A program made the translations under genes and the position numbers. A stretch of 47,012 nucleotides of DNA from UMGS1071 sp045638545 (GTDB taxonomy: Bacteria; Bacillota; Clostridia; Oscillospirales; Acutalibacteraceae). Under the pieces are notes generated by a model. It searched no databases, had not been told where the DNA came from, and worked only from the letters and a program-made list of their open reading frames with translations. Below are positions 1-8,621 of the stretch, piece by piece. The stretch lies in the NCBI GenBank assembly GCA_045638545.1, contig JAZUBL010000062.1, forward strand, positions 1 to 47,012, read 5' to 3'. Position 1 is the first letter of the stretch; each line of letters opens with the position of its first letter.

Positions 1-1178
1 ACAACGGACTTGATCTCGCTCAAATAATTTCTCCATGGCAGGGTACTGGTGCCATAGTCCGCTATTGCGCCCTCGCCGCTGATGGTGAGGAGGCCGTTAT
101 CATCGAGGCTCCATGTTACGTTGTCACCGCATTCACCGCTGGCTACGTTGGTCACCGGTGCTGCTGCAATGGTAAAGGTTGCTTCTGCAGTGCCGCTGTA
201 ATCATTAATACCGGTAATTGTTACCTTGGCGGTGCCAACTTCGGTGTTATCGGTGTATTCTGCGGTGTAGTCGGTGCCGGCTGTCAGGGTCTTCTCCCCA
301 ATTTTCACAGTCAGCGCCGGAGTCAGTGCTTCGCCTGTTGCAGTCTGCTCATCAATCGGTGCAATTTCTGCTTCTTTGAGAGAATAGAGGCAGGTTACCT
401 TAAATGCACTCCATTTGCCAATATAGTAGTTTGCATCCGGCTGCTTTGCAGTAACTTCAAACTTCAAATTGCTGTTTCCGTTTACAAAACAGTTGCTGTT
501 AATATCCGGTGCAGTTTCTTCTGCAATGGTAACGCTGGTAAGATTTGTGCAGCCAACAAAACTGTTTGTAGAGAAGTTTCTAAATCCTTCCGGAATAGAA
601 ACAGATGTCAGTCCTGTCAGGTTATAGAAGGTGTATGCACTAATCTGTGTAACACCATTTTCAATCACAACAGAGGTGATTTTATCTGCGTGCGCTTGCC
701 ATGCCGGCAGGTTTGTTTCGGAGAAAGTCTGATCAGTTGTACCTATGCCAGTAATCTTAAGCACACCGGTAGTAATATCGAGGGAATAATTCACCTGACC
801 GCCGCACTCGCCGGTGAAAACGGTCTGGTCGTCATCTGCGATTGGCGCAGGGGTATTCTCCACATCCTGCTGGTTGTTGTCTGCAGGTGGAGTGTTTGGT
901 TCGTCGTTGTTTCCCGGAGGAGTGGTGTCATCCGGAGTTGGGGTACTTTCTTCCCCGTCGCTGCCTTCCGGAGCAGCAGGGTCGGTTGGTTCTGCCTGAT
1001 CGTCTCCGCCTTCGTTATTATTGAAGCCGTTGTCGTCACCGGATGGAGTTTCCTCCACCAGTACAGGCTCGGTTGTGCCCTCAGCTGCAAAAGCTACAGT
1101 TGTAGCGCCGCTGGAAACTGTTACCAGAGATGCCAGCATTGCAGCCAGAACACATTTTAATTTATTATTTTTGGCCAT
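1..1178 (-). CDS. BspA-like secreted surface protein, N-terminal part (runs off window)
   Basis: The reading frame is open from the ATG at 1178 to the window edge, so the C-terminus is missing (about 392 residues visible). It begins with a signal peptide (MAKNNKLKCVLAAMLASLV..., likely cut near AFAA), then an acidic Pro/Asp/Glu/Asn-rich spacer (about residues 32-95). Next comes a first BspA-type unit starting TGECGGQVNYSLD, with leucine-rich turns such as LTSVSIPEGF and LTSVTIAEE. An Ig-like unit with the LTAGTDYTAEYTDNTEVGTA signature follows, and then a second BspA unit starting ASGECGDNVTWSLD. BspA/LRR_5 proteins are cell-surface adhesion or binding proteins; the ligand here is unknown. 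The Ig-like unit belongs to the same family as the six repeats in the 14800-18510 protein. A weak GGATGTG precedes the start. Confidence 0.85.
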   Translation of the reverse strand, partial: MAKNNKLKCVLAAMLASLVTVSSGATTVAFAAEGTTEPVLVEETPSGDDNGFNNNEGGDDQAEPTDPAAPEGSDGEESTPTPDDTTPPGNNDEPNTPPADNNQQDVENTPAPIADDDQTVFTGECGGQVNYSLDITTGVLKITGIGTTDQTFSETNLPAWQAHADKITSVVIENGVTQISAYTFYNLTGLTSVSIPEGFRNFSTNSFVGCTNLTSVTIAEETAPDINSNCFVNGNSNLKFEVTAKQPDANYYIGKWSAFKVTCLYSLKEAEIAPIDEQTATGEALTPALTVKIGEKTLTAGTDYTAEYTDNTEVGTAKVTITGINDYSGTAEATFTIAAAPVTNVASGECGDNVTWSLDDNGLLTISGEGAIADYGTSTLPWRNYLSEIKSV

Positions 1179-1227
1179 ATTAAATCACATCCAATTTTAT
1201 GTGAGATTTTGCTATTTTAACTTACAT

Positions 1228-1236
1228 ATTATAGCA
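1228..1236 (-). promoter_or_regulatory. Possible extended -10 promoter for the BspA-like gene
   Basis: On the minus strand the sequence reads TGCTATAAT, an extended -10 element, about 50 nt upstream of the ATG at 1178. No convincing -35 box is visible, so the call is weak. Confidence 0.35.
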
Positions 1237-1317
1237 CAATAATAGGCATAACGATAGAGGTTTTATAAAAAATTGGCATCTGAAGAAAATTTATGGCAGT
1301 ATTTTTTGCATAATCGC

Positions 1318-1362
1318 AAAAAGAGAGACCGGCAAGCAATTTGCTCACTGGTCTCTCTTTTT
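1318..1362 (-). terminator. Rho-independent terminator after the GLUG-repeat protein gene
   Basis: The arms AAAAAGAGAGACC and GGTCTCTCTTTTT pair perfectly around a loop that contains a further small dyad. Runs of A and T on both sides make it usable in both directions; it lies just after the stop codon at 1387 on the minus strand. Confidence 0.85.
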
Positions 1363-1386
1363 ACAGTATTTTTATACTGATCAGAA

Positions 1387-4143
1387 TTATTCAGTCAGAG
1401 ATACGTCACTGAATCGCAGGAGAGGCATTCCTTCCCCCATTTTCCAGTCCATATTAAAATCAAATCCAGAAAAAGTTTCTTTGTTATTCATCTGATCCGC
1501 AGAGAACTTTTTAATTCCATCCGGACTGCCGGTACCGCATGCTGGATGGCCATTTTCCTGGTAGTAACAATCGGTGAAGACTGTTTCTGTTTGCTTTTCG
1601 ATGCGGTATGTATTATCGAGTTCTTCCAGATTGCCGACCAGCGCACCTACCTGTGTAGTACCGGAAATATTGCCTGCATTGTAGCAGCAGGTGAAGAAGT
1701 TATCAGGAGGCACATTTCCTGCAATACCGCCGGCTGCCAGTTCACTGGTAACATTGCCGGCATTAAAGCAATTGGTTACAGATGTATAGCTGGACATTAA
1801 TCCTGCAATACCGCCTGTGTAGGTGCCGCCTTCAATCACACCGCCGTTCCAGCAATTAATGACCTGCGCTGGGTGATATGGGCTGCTGCCGAGCATGCCT
1901 ACAATACCGCCAACATGAACACCACGGAGAAGTTGAAGAGTTTTTAATCCGGAGGAGTCTTCTCCAGGATTGCCATAACCTCTGACGCTGCCGGTATTAA
2001 AGCAGTTGTAAATCAGGTTTGGTTCTCTAAATGTAGCATCACCAATCAGACCACCAACGGTAACGTTGCTTGATTGATGAACATAGGCGCCACCCTGAAT
2101 ATTACCTTCGTTGTAACAGTGATCCATGATGGTGGACCAACCGGAAATACCACCGACTGACACGTCAATGTCCTTGGTACGGAATAATTTATTAAGATCT
2201 TCGGTAGAGGCGACTTCAATATCGGCGCTGTTATAGCAGTTGGAAACATAACCGCCGCTGCCGATAATGCCGCCGACTTTAATGTAACCACGGGCATCTA
2301 CTTCGATCTCTGCGTCGTTATAGCAGTTGGTGATTGTTGCGTTATCGTCTGCGTTACCAATGTAACCGCCGATGTCACCGACACCGATATCCATTTTGAT
2401 ACTGCCTGTAAGATAGCAGTTATCAATTACGCTGCACTTATTATTTTTGTTGGAAGCAGCTTTGCAGGCAAGAACGCCATACACGACCTCTTCTTCCGGA
2501 GTATGTGTTTCACAGTCAGTTATATGGCTGGTGACAATACCGAGATTTCGTACTTCACCGCCAATGAGTTCAACGAACAGCGGCTCTGAAACGTTGCTGA
2601 TAGAGTAACCGTTACCGTCAAGACAGCCTGCCAGTACCGGGATGGATTCGTAACCAGATGGACACACAATATGATCCATCAGAATATAGTTCTTCTGATT
2701 AGCTTCTGTCAGAGCATTGCGATCATTTTTTTCTTTTTCGGTTTCTTCAGCAATCTTCTGCAGATCTTCAAAAGAGGAAATTCCAACCCATCCGTCCGGA
2801 ACAGTTTCCTGCTGTGTTACAGGGGAGATGAATTTATCGTACAACTCAAATTTATCGTGTACAACATAGAGGTTTTCCGGCTCCAGAATTCTGGCCAGTG
2901 ATGCTTCGTAACCGGTCATTTTCTTTTCCAGATAATCAAGATATTCCTCTGCGCCGTCTTTTTTGCTGCCGTATGTTCTGCTCTTTACGTTGCAGTAATC
3001 ACCGCGCATATGAGTCAGCGTCAGTGCCTTGCCAATCGTAACGTAGTCTACAATTTTTTCGTATTCGCCGCTGTCAGCAGTTTCCTTTGCCTTTTTAAAA
3101 GCAGGAGCCAGTGCATTGGAGATCTGATCCATTGCCAGCATTTCTCTGTAGCATTCAGAGCGGTCTCCGACATACAGTTTCATGAACTCAACGCCAATTT
3201 TTAAGCCAGCTATAGCCAAAGACGCTTTTTCTGCAAATGGCTTCAGTTTCGCCGCAAATTTGCCTGTATTTACAAGAAGGCTGGCTACAGAGCCACCGGC
3301 CTTTTTGCTGACATGGGAATTGAGCCATGGAACAAGATTGGTGGATACTGTTTTGCTGATGTTGGCAATGAGATCCTTATAAGTTTCCAGATCGAAGAGG
3401 ACATATTTTGTTCCACGAGCCAATTCCTTTGCAAACTGACTTTCTATGTTGCAGGCAATGTAAACATATTCTGCATTGCAGATGTGGATGGTATCTTCTA
3501 CTGCTTTTTTCAGCTTTTTATCTTCTGTATTTTCCAGAATCGCATTCAGAACAGTCATTTTCTGTTTATGCATTTCTGCTGCTGCAGAAAGCACGGTAAG
3601 CTGTTTGATATCCTCAATCGGAGTGTTCAGACCGGCATATCCCTTTTCACCAAGATCGATCATACCCAGGAAATTTTTTACGCCTTTAAAGTCATCACCG
3701 AGCAGGAGTTCTGCGGAAATATTAAGCAGGCCGTCAGAAAGATCTTTTGTGTTTATTTCTGTATTATATCTGGCCTGTGCTGCAGCAGAAGTAGCAAAGC
3801 TGGTTTCCATCATGGCAAGCAGTGTTACAAGGTAATCCATGTAAGCGTTGCTGTCCAGTTTTCTGCCCAGAATCCATTGTGTTCCCCACAGATAGGCTTT
3901 TGTCAGAGTTCCTTTATCGTCAAGGTTATTTGCCCATATTTTATAAAGAAAATCAGATTCATCCTGCAGGCCGTCATAGTAGTCGCTGTTTTCAAAAGAT
4001 TCCGTATAGCGCATTTTTACGCCTTGCTGGTATTCTTCTGTAGTTTGCTCCGTTGCTGCGCCGACAAGCTGCATTGGTATCAGTGTGAATACAATGATCA
4101 GACACAGCAGGATGCTGAGAATACGTATGCCAAGTTTCTTCAT
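1387..4143 (-). CDS. Large secreted protein with C-terminal GLUG repeats
   Basis: This 918-aa protein starts with a signal peptide (residues 1-29, MKKLGIRILSILLCLIIVFTL...). Residues about 30-430 are a helical, lysine- and glutamate-rich region that I do not recognise. From about residue 490 onward there are many GLUG-type repeats, seen as alternating NCYN/NCFN/NCWN and GGI(A/V)G motifs (for example CYNAGNISGTTQVGALVGN). GLUG repeats occur in bacterial surface and secreted proteins and probably form a beta-solenoid. No LPxTG motif or C-terminal membrane anchor is visible. The ATG overlaps the stop codon of the upstream lipoprotein gene as ATGA (4140-4143), so the two are translationally coupled and may work together at the cell surface. 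The function is unknown. Confidence 0.8.
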   Translation of the reverse strand: MKKLGIRILSILLCLIIVFTLIPMQLVGAATEQTTEEYQQGVKMRYTESFENSDYYDGLQDESDFLYKIWANNLDDKGTLTKAYLWGTQWILGRKLDSNAYMDYLVTLLAMMETSFATSAAAQARYNTEINTKDLSDGLLNISAELLLGDDFKGVKNFLGMIDLGEKGYAGLNTPIEDIKQLTVLSAAAEMHKQKMTVLNAILENTEDKKLKKAVEDTIHICNAEYVYIACNIESQFAKELARGTKYVLFDLETYKDLIANISKTVSTNLVPWLNSHVSKKAGGSVASLLVNTGKFAAKLKPFAEKASLAIAGLKIGVEFMKLYVGDRSECYREMLAMDQISNALAPAFKKAKETADSGEYEKIVDYVTIGKALTLTHMRGDYCNVKSRTYGSKKDGAEEYLDYLEKKMTGYEASLARILEPENLYVVHDKFELYDKFISPVTQQETVPDGWVGISSFEDLQKIAEETEKEKNDRNALTEANQKNYILMDHIVCPSGYESIPVLAGCLDGNGYSISNVSEPLFVELIGGEVRNLGIVTSHITDCETHTPEEEVVYGVLACKAASNKNNKCSVIDNCYLTGSIKMDIGVGDIGGYIGNADDNATITNCYNDAEIEVDARGYIKVGGIIGSGGYVSNCYNSADIEVASTEDLNKLFRTKDIDVSVGGISGWSTIMDHCYNEGNIQGGAYVHQSSNVTVGGLIGDATFREPNLIYNCFNTGSVRGYGNPGEDSSGLKTLQLLRGVHVGGIVGMLGSSPYHPAQVINCWNGGVIEGGTYTGGIAGLMSSYTSVTNCFNAGNVTSELAAGGIAGNVPPDNFFTCCYNAGNISGTTQVGALVGNLEELDNTYRIEKQTETVFTDCYYQENGHPACGTGSPDGIKKFSADQMNNKETFSGFDFNMDWKMGEGMPLLRFSDVSLTE

Positions 4144-4646
4144 TCGTCTAACGCCTCCTCAAAGGAAGGAGCGCCTTCCATAATTGCAGCCATGGCAAAG
4201 TCTTCTGCCGCTTCATCAAAAGCAGCCTGCTCAGCGATGGTTTCCAGTTCATTGTCGCTCCACTCTGTTCTGGATGGGTCAATGTAAGAAAGATTGACTG
4301 TAACATTCACTGTAGTGTAGCTGTTGTTTTCTTTGGCATCTTTCAGCATCAGGTCATACAGTCGCTTTTCGTAGTCTTCCCAGTTGGATGCATTCGCTTC
4401 TGCTTCTGCGTGGTGTCGTTCCATCAGGTCTTCATAACGAGGCGCTCTCACCTGCGCTGTTAAAATCAGATCATTGCCTTCCCACGTACATCTGGTGTTG
4501 GAAGCAGATGCCAGTTCTACCAGGGCGTCATCGCGGCTTTCATCGTAATATGTATTGCCGCTATCGCCACCGCCGCCGCATCCGGCAGCAGTCAGAATAA
4601 CAGCAGCTGCTGCTAGGGATAGTCCGATTAATTTTCGCTTTTTCAC
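4140..4646 (-). CDS. Small lipoprotein of unknown function
   Basis: This 168-aa protein has a typical lipoprotein signal: KKRK, a hydrophobic Ala-rich stretch, then a lipobox LTAAGC with the modified cysteine at residue 23, followed by a Gly/Ser/Asn linker. The mature part is acidic (many Glu and Asp) with no recognised domain. The start codon is GTG (4644-4646), preceded by GGAGGCG with 7-8 nt spacing. A TTGAAA-N17-TATACT promoter lies upstream. It is the first gene of a two-gene operon with the GLUG-repeat protein, which suggests a membrane-anchored partner of that secreted protein, but this is inferred from position only. Confidence 0.75.
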   Translation of the reverse strand: MKKRKLIGLSLAAAAVILTAAGCGGGGDSGNTYYDESRDDALVELASASNTRCTWEGNDLILTAQVRAPRYEDLMERHHAEAEANASNWEDYEKRLYDLMLKDAKENNSYTTVNVTVNLSYIDPSRTEWSDNELETIAEQAAFDEAAEDFAMAAIMEGAPSFEEALDE

Positions 4647-4676
4647 TTATTTCGCCTCCAGATTTAAACTGATTTC

Positions 4677-4705
4677 AGTATAGCACTGTGAAGCTTAGAT
4701 TTCAA
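4677..4705 (-). promoter_or_regulatory. Promoter of the lipoprotein / GLUG-protein operon
   Basis: On the minus strand, TTGAAA (4700-4705) and TATACT (4677-4682) are separated by exactly 17 nt, about 30 nt upstream of the GTG start at 4646. Confidence 0.55.
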
Positions 4706-4776
4706 TTTATATTAGAATTTTGAATATATAAAAGTTCATCATCTGCAGTGATGAGAAGTACTCTCAATGCAGTAAA

Positions 4777-4814
4777 TTAAAAAAGCCCTCGCTCCTATTA
4801 TAGAGCGAGGACTT
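4777..4814 (-). terminator. Terminator of the P-type ATPase transcript
   Basis: Arms CCTCGCTC (4787-4794) and GAGCGAGG (4803-4810) form a hairpin which, read on the minus strand, is followed by a run of T residues (4777-4784). It lies 20 nt downstream of the ATPase stop codon. Confidence 0.85.
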
Positions 4815-4830
4815 TTTATCTGGCCTTCTG

Positions 4831-7428
4831 TTATTTTCTTTTCTTAACAAGGTAAGCGATGTTTTTTGCGATCTGGATGAGGATTGTAGGTGCAGCTGCC
4901 AGAATTGCCATTGCGCCGAACATCCAGCCTTCCAGCATGGTGATGCCGAAAATACCGTGGATTGGTGTAATGAACAATGCTGCTGCCAGGAATACAACAC
5001 CTGCAAAGAATGCCACGATGCTGAATGGATTGCTCTTGAACCCAAGTACGTTCAGAGGTTCCTTGCCGCGGCAGTTGATGCAGTGGAACAGACGAGCCAG
5101 GCAGAGTGTGGAGAATGCCATGGTGCTTGCCATAACATCGCTGTACATAAAGCCGATATGGTATGCAAGGATGGTGGAAATGGTAATCAGGACGCCCATG
5201 GATAATGTAGTCCAGATGAAGTTACCATCCATAATGCCCTCGCTGCTTTTTCGCGGTCTGTCATTGAGCAGGTTTTTATTGCCCTTTTCCATGCTGATTG
5301 CAATGGCCGGCAGAGAGTCTGTCAGCAGATTGATAAAGAGCAGCTGCACGGCTGTAAATGGTGCTGCAAAACCAAGGATTACAGTGTAGAGTACGGTGAT
5401 GATACCTGCCAGATTACCTGTCAGCAGGAACTTGATACTGTTTTTGATATTCGCGTAAATGCTTCTGCCGTTTGCAACAGACTTGATAATCGTCGCAAAG
5501 TTGTCGTCTGTCAGAATCATTGCTGCGGCGTCTTTGCTTACTTCTGTGCCGGTGATACCCATCGCAACGCCAACGTCTGCTTTCTTCAGAGCTGGCGCGT
5601 CGTTAACGCCGTCACCTGTCATGGCTACTACATTGCCAAGCTGCTGCCAAAGGGTAACAATGCGGATTTTATGGGCTGGGCTGACTCGTGCATATACACT
5701 GACCTGTGGAAGCAATTTGATCAGTTCATCATCATTAAGGCGTTCCAGTTCTGCGCCATCCAGCGCCATGTCGCCTTCTTTATAAATACCGATTTCTTTC
5801 GCAATTGCTGTTGCTGTAACTTTGTGATCACCGGTAATCATAACCGGCTTAATACCTGCACGGATGCAGTCTGCAACAGCTGCTTTGCTTTCGTCACGCG
5901 GTGGATCTGTCATTGCGCTGAGGCCGATAAATGTAAATTCATGCTCATCCTCAACAGTCAGATCTCTGCGGCTGCTGAAGATACGTTCACCAAAGCAAAG
6001 TACACGCATACCCTTTTCGGAGTACACAGTATTCTGTGCTGTGATAGCTGTGATATCTTCGTCAGTAATGTCTCTGACTGTATTACCGCAGCGAATTTTT
6101 GTCAGTTTGCCAAGCATATGATCCACAGCACCTTTGGTAAACATGGTGATCTCACCGTTAACTTCGTGCAGAGTACTCATCAGTTTGCGGTCACTGTCAA
6201 ATGGAATTTCCGACAGTCTTGGATATGTGCTGCGAATATGAGTACACATGTCTCTGCCGCAGTATTCAATCAGCGCCGTTTCCGTTGGGTCACCAATAGT
6301 GCCTTCTGTGGAAAATGCAGCGTCATTGCAGAGTGTCATTGCCATGGAAAGCTTTTCGCTCTGCAAAACACCGCTTTCTGCGGTTCTGTTTTCGCTGTCG
6401 AAGAACACTTCGCGAACAGTCATTTTGTTCTTTGTCAGGGTACCTGTTTTATCGGAGCAGATAACGCTGACGCAGCCAAGGCCTTCTACAGCTTTCAGGT
6501 CTTTGATAACCGCGTGTTCATCAGCCATTTTCTTGGTACCAATTGCCAGAGAAATGGTGACGATAGAACTAAGTGCTTCCGGAATCGCTGCAACAGCTAA
6601 TGCTACAGCAAACATTAATGCATCCAGAATCGGTTCACCTTTGATGACAGAGATGCCCATAACGATTGCACAGATGATCAGAATACCAAAGGAAAGCTTT
6701 TTGGAGAAAGAATCCAGGCTTTTCTGCAAAGGAGTTTTCTTTGCTTCCGCTTTGTTGATCATTTCAGCAATCTTGCCGATCTCAGTTTTCATGCCGGTGC
6801 CGGTAACTACAATCACACCGCGGCCGCCAGTGATCAGAGAACCGCTGTAAATCATGTTGACGCGGTCGCCCAGCATAACTTCACCCTGTTTGTTAATGGC
6901 TTCCGCTGTTTTCAGAACACTGTCACTTTCACCGGTCAGGGAGCTTTCGTTTGCCATCAGTCCAGCTGCTTCTATCACGCGGCCGTCTGCCGAAGCAACA
7001 CTGCCGGCTTCCAGAAGGAGAATATCGCCTTCTACCACTTCTCTTGCTGGAATTTCAGATACAACACCATCGCGAATTACTCTGGCTGATGGAGCTGACA
7101 TGGCGCGCAGTGCATCCAGCGATTTTTCTGCCTTAAAGTGCTGTACGGTACCAATTACCGCATTCATAACAATAACGCAGAGAATAACGATCGTACTTTC
7201 CAGGTTATCTGTTACTGCCGACAGAATCGCGCAGATAATCAGAATGATAACCAGCAAATCGAGAAACTGTTTGAAGAATACCTTAACAACACCGTCTCGT
7301 TTTCCCTCTGCAATTTCGTTGTACCCGTGCTTCTCCAGTCGTATTCTGGCTTCGTTCGATGAAAGTCCCTCACGGGTTGTGCTCAAAGACTCCATCGTTT
7401 TTTCATAAGTTTGTCTGAAAAAATCCAT
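4831..7428 (-). CDS. P-type cation-transporting ATPase (Ca2+/Mn2+ type, probable Mn2+ exporter)
   Basis: This is an 865-aa P2-type ATPase of the bacterial Ca2+ pump class. Visible motifs: the actuator loop TGES at residues 165-168, PEAL in M4 (283-286; the Glu matches the metal-binding acid), the phosphorylation site CSDKTGTLT with Asp 326, MITGDH near 530, GDGVNDAP near 606, and the M6 metal-binding sequence NLLTDSLPA from residue 700. M4 and M6 fit a Ca2+/Mn2+ pump rather than an Na+/K+ or heavy-metal pump. I place the start at 7428: AGGAGGG lies 4 nt upstream, and the longer in-frame extension would run into the riboswitch terminator. Control by a yybP-ykoY Mn2+ riboswitch (7463-7600) argues for Mn2+ efflux, as known for lactococcal YoaB. 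Single gene between two terminators. Confidence 0.9.
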   Translation of the reverse strand: MDFFRQTYEKTMESLSTTREGLSSNEARIRLEKHGYNEIAEGKRDGVVKVFFKQFLDLLVIILIICAILSAVTDNLESTIVILCVIVMNAVIGTVQHFKAEKSLDALRAMSAPSARVIRDGVVSEIPAREVVEGDILLLEAGSVASADGRVIEAAGLMANESSLTGESDSVLKTAEAINKQGEVMLGDRVNMIYSGSLITGGRGVIVVTGTGMKTEIGKIAEMINKAEAKKTPLQKSLDSFSKKLSFGILIICAIVMGISVIKGEPILDALMFAVALAVAAIPEALSSIVTISLAIGTKKMADEHAVIKDLKAVEGLGCVSVICSDKTGTLTKNKMTVREVFFDSENRTAESGVLQSEKLSMAMTLCNDAAFSTEGTIGDPTETALIEYCGRDMCTHIRSTYPRLSEIPFDSDRKLMSTLHEVNGEITMFTKGAVDHMLGKLTKIRCGNTVRDITDEDITAITAQNTVYSEKGMRVLCFGERIFSSRRDLTVEDEHEFTFIGLSAMTDPPRDESKAAVADCIRAGIKPVMITGDHKVTATAIAKEIGIYKEGDMALDGAELERLNDDELIKLLPQVSVYARVSPAHKIRIVTLWQQLGNVVAMTGDGVNDAPALKKADVGVAMGITGTEVSKDAAAMILTDDNFATIIKSVANGRSIYANIKNSIKFLLTGNLAGIITVLYTVILGFAAPFTAVQLLFINLLTDSLPAIAISMEKGNKNLLNDRPRKSSEGIMDGNFIWTTLSMGVLITISTILAYHIGFMYSDVMASTMAFSTLCLARLFHCINCRGKEPLNVLGFKSNPFSIVAFFAGVVFLAAALFITPIHGIFGITMLEGWMFGAMAILAAAPTILIQIAKNIAYLVKKRK

Positions 7429-7462
7429 AATGCCCTCCTGCATACTTTGAATTTTATGCAAT

Positions 7463-7508
7463 AAAAAAACGAGGCTTCTATTGCATAAGAAATGCAATAA
7501 AAGTCTCG
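7463..7508 (-). terminator. Riboswitch-controlled intrinsic terminator upstream of the P-type ATPase
   Basis: On the minus strand, the arm at 7492-7508 pairs with the arm at 7470-7486 over about 17 positions (mostly perfect, with G-U and mismatch tolerance), and seven T residues follow (7463-7469). Its 5' arm contains the 3' strand of the riboswitch P1 helix (7495-7503), so the terminator and the folded aptamer exclude each other. Confidence 0.85.
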
Positions 7509-7600
7509 CTGTTGGTTGAATTATTCAGACCAAGCACGACACCGGGTCAAAGACCGTACTGACGACATCGTGCGCAAAGCCGCTACTCCCTTTTATTGAA
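7495..7600 (-). promoter_or_regulatory. yybP-ykoY (Mn2+-sensing) riboswitch aptamer
   Basis: On the minus strand the segment contains the class landmarks in order: AAAAGGGAGTAGCGGC, then GTCGTCAGTACGG, a GGTCTTTGACC arm, and a closing CAACAGCGAGACTTTT. The P1 helix is perfect: CAATAAAAG (7590-7598) pairs with CTTTTATTG (7495-7503). Family knowledge: this class binds Mn2+ and often controls P-type ATPases, MntP and TerC-like exporters. Because P1 captures the 5' arm of the terminator at 7463-7508, Mn2+ binding should turn the ATPase on. Confidence 0.9.
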
Positions 7601-7630
7601 GAAGTTTGATAAATATATAACGATGTTTAG

Positions 7631-7659
7631 ATTATATCTTCTGATTCTGTCATTGTCAA
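7631..7659 (-). promoter_or_regulatory. Promoter of the riboswitch / P-type ATPase transcript
   Basis: On the minus strand a perfect TTGACA (7654-7659) and a perfect TATAAT (7631-7636) are 17 nt apart. The predicted start of transcription, near 7624, is about 25 nt before the riboswitch aptamer. Confidence 0.8.
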
Positions 7660-7769
7660 CGCGAATTCCTAGATTTTACATAGATTTAAATAACTTTGTT
7701 TTTCCCTACAAATTTATATAAATATATTTGGTAATTTTTATTTTAGAAAAGAATATCTGTTTTGATAGA

Positions 7770-8621
7770 TTATAATGCGTGCAGATTTTTCAGAGAAAGA
7801 TCCAGAATCGGTGAAGAATGCGTAAGCGCACCGCTTGATACATAATCCACGCCAATATGGGCAAGTTTTGCGATGTTTTCTTTTGTTACATTTCCGCTGC
7901 ATTCAGTTTCGGCTTTTCCTGCACAGAGTTCTACGGCCTTTTCCATGTCCTCAACACTCATATTATCCAGCATAATAATGTCTGCGCCTGCTTCAAGTGC
8001 TTCTTTCAGCATTTCAAGATTTTCTACTTCTACTTCAATCTTGCGAACAAATGGCGCATATTCCTTTGCCATTGCAATAGCTTCTTTTACGCCGCCGGCA
8101 GCGCCAATATGGTTATCCTTGAGGAGAATGCCGTCACTGAGATTGAAGCGGTGGTTATGTCCGCCGCCTACCTTCACCGCATACTTCTCGAAGATTCGCA
8201 TACCAGGTGTTGTTTTTCTTGTATCAAGCAGCTTGATGTTGGTTCCTTCCAGGAGATCAACAACCTTGCGTGTATATGTTGCAATACCGCTCATCCGCTG
8301 CAGGTAGTTCAGAGCAGTTCTCTCGCCAGAAAGCAGGACGCGGATATCTCCACGGACAACACCTAATTTTTGTCCGTTTTTTACGTTGTCACCATCCTGA
8401 ACGGAGAATTCAACTTCTGTATTTGCATCAAGAAGCTCAAATACTCTTTTAAATATCTCAAGGCCAGCAATCACACCATCCTGTTTGCAAATCAACTCCA
8501 CTTCACCAAGCTGATAGTGGCGCATAACAGAATTTGTGGAAATGTCCTCACTTGTAATATCTTCTTTCAGTGCACTTAAAATAAGGTCATCTGCATTTAA
8601 TCTCATTGTAATATTATTCAT
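7770..8621 (-). CDS. nadC: Nicotinate-nucleotide diphosphorylase (quinolinate phosphoribosyltransferase)
   Basis: NadC converts quinolinate and PRPP into nicotinate mononucleotide, CO2 and diphosphate, the third step of de novo NAD synthesis. The 283-aa length is usual for the family. Conserved motifs are clear: LDTRKTTPGMR, GGGHNHRFNLSDGILLKDNHI, KIEVEVENLEM, ADIIMLDNMSVE, ECSGNV and the C-terminal VDYVSSGALTHS. The start at 8621 (MNNITMRLNADDL) overlaps the end of nadB by 8 nt and has AGGGGA upstream; a longer in-frame extension to 8702 lies inside nadB and is not needed. It is the last gene of the nadA-nadB-nadC operon. No strong terminator is visible before the ATPase promoter. Confidence 0.96.
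   Translation of the reverse strand: MNNITMRLNADDLILSALKEDITSEDISTNSVMRHYQLGEVELICKQDGVIAGLEIFKRVFELLDANTEVEFSVQDGDNVKNGQKLGVVRGDIRVLLSGERTALNYLQRMSGIATYTRKVVDLLEGTNIKLLDTRKTTPGMRIFEKYAVKVGGGHNHRFNLSDGILLKDNHIGAAGGVKEAIAMAKEYAPFVRKIEVEVENLEMLKEALEAGADIIMLDNMSVEDMEKAVELCAGKAETECSGNVTKENIAKLAHIGVDYVSSGALTHSSPILDLSLKNLHAL

Noticed and set aside
690..1160. 156-codon plus-strand ORF near the left edge
   Set aside because: Shadow of the minus-strand BspA-like gene, whose frame is open to the window edge with signal peptide and recognisable repeats.
3313..4287. Long plus-strand open frame (324 codons) opposite the GLUG-repeat gene
   Set aside because: It lies antisense to a gene with signal peptide, repeats and operon structure; its own translation is Cys/Phe-rich with no family features and no good ribosome binding site.
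7429..7497. N-terminal extension of the P-type ATPase to 7497
   Set aside because: The extension runs through the riboswitch terminator; the ATG at 7428 has an AGGAGGG site and begins at the usual family N-terminus.
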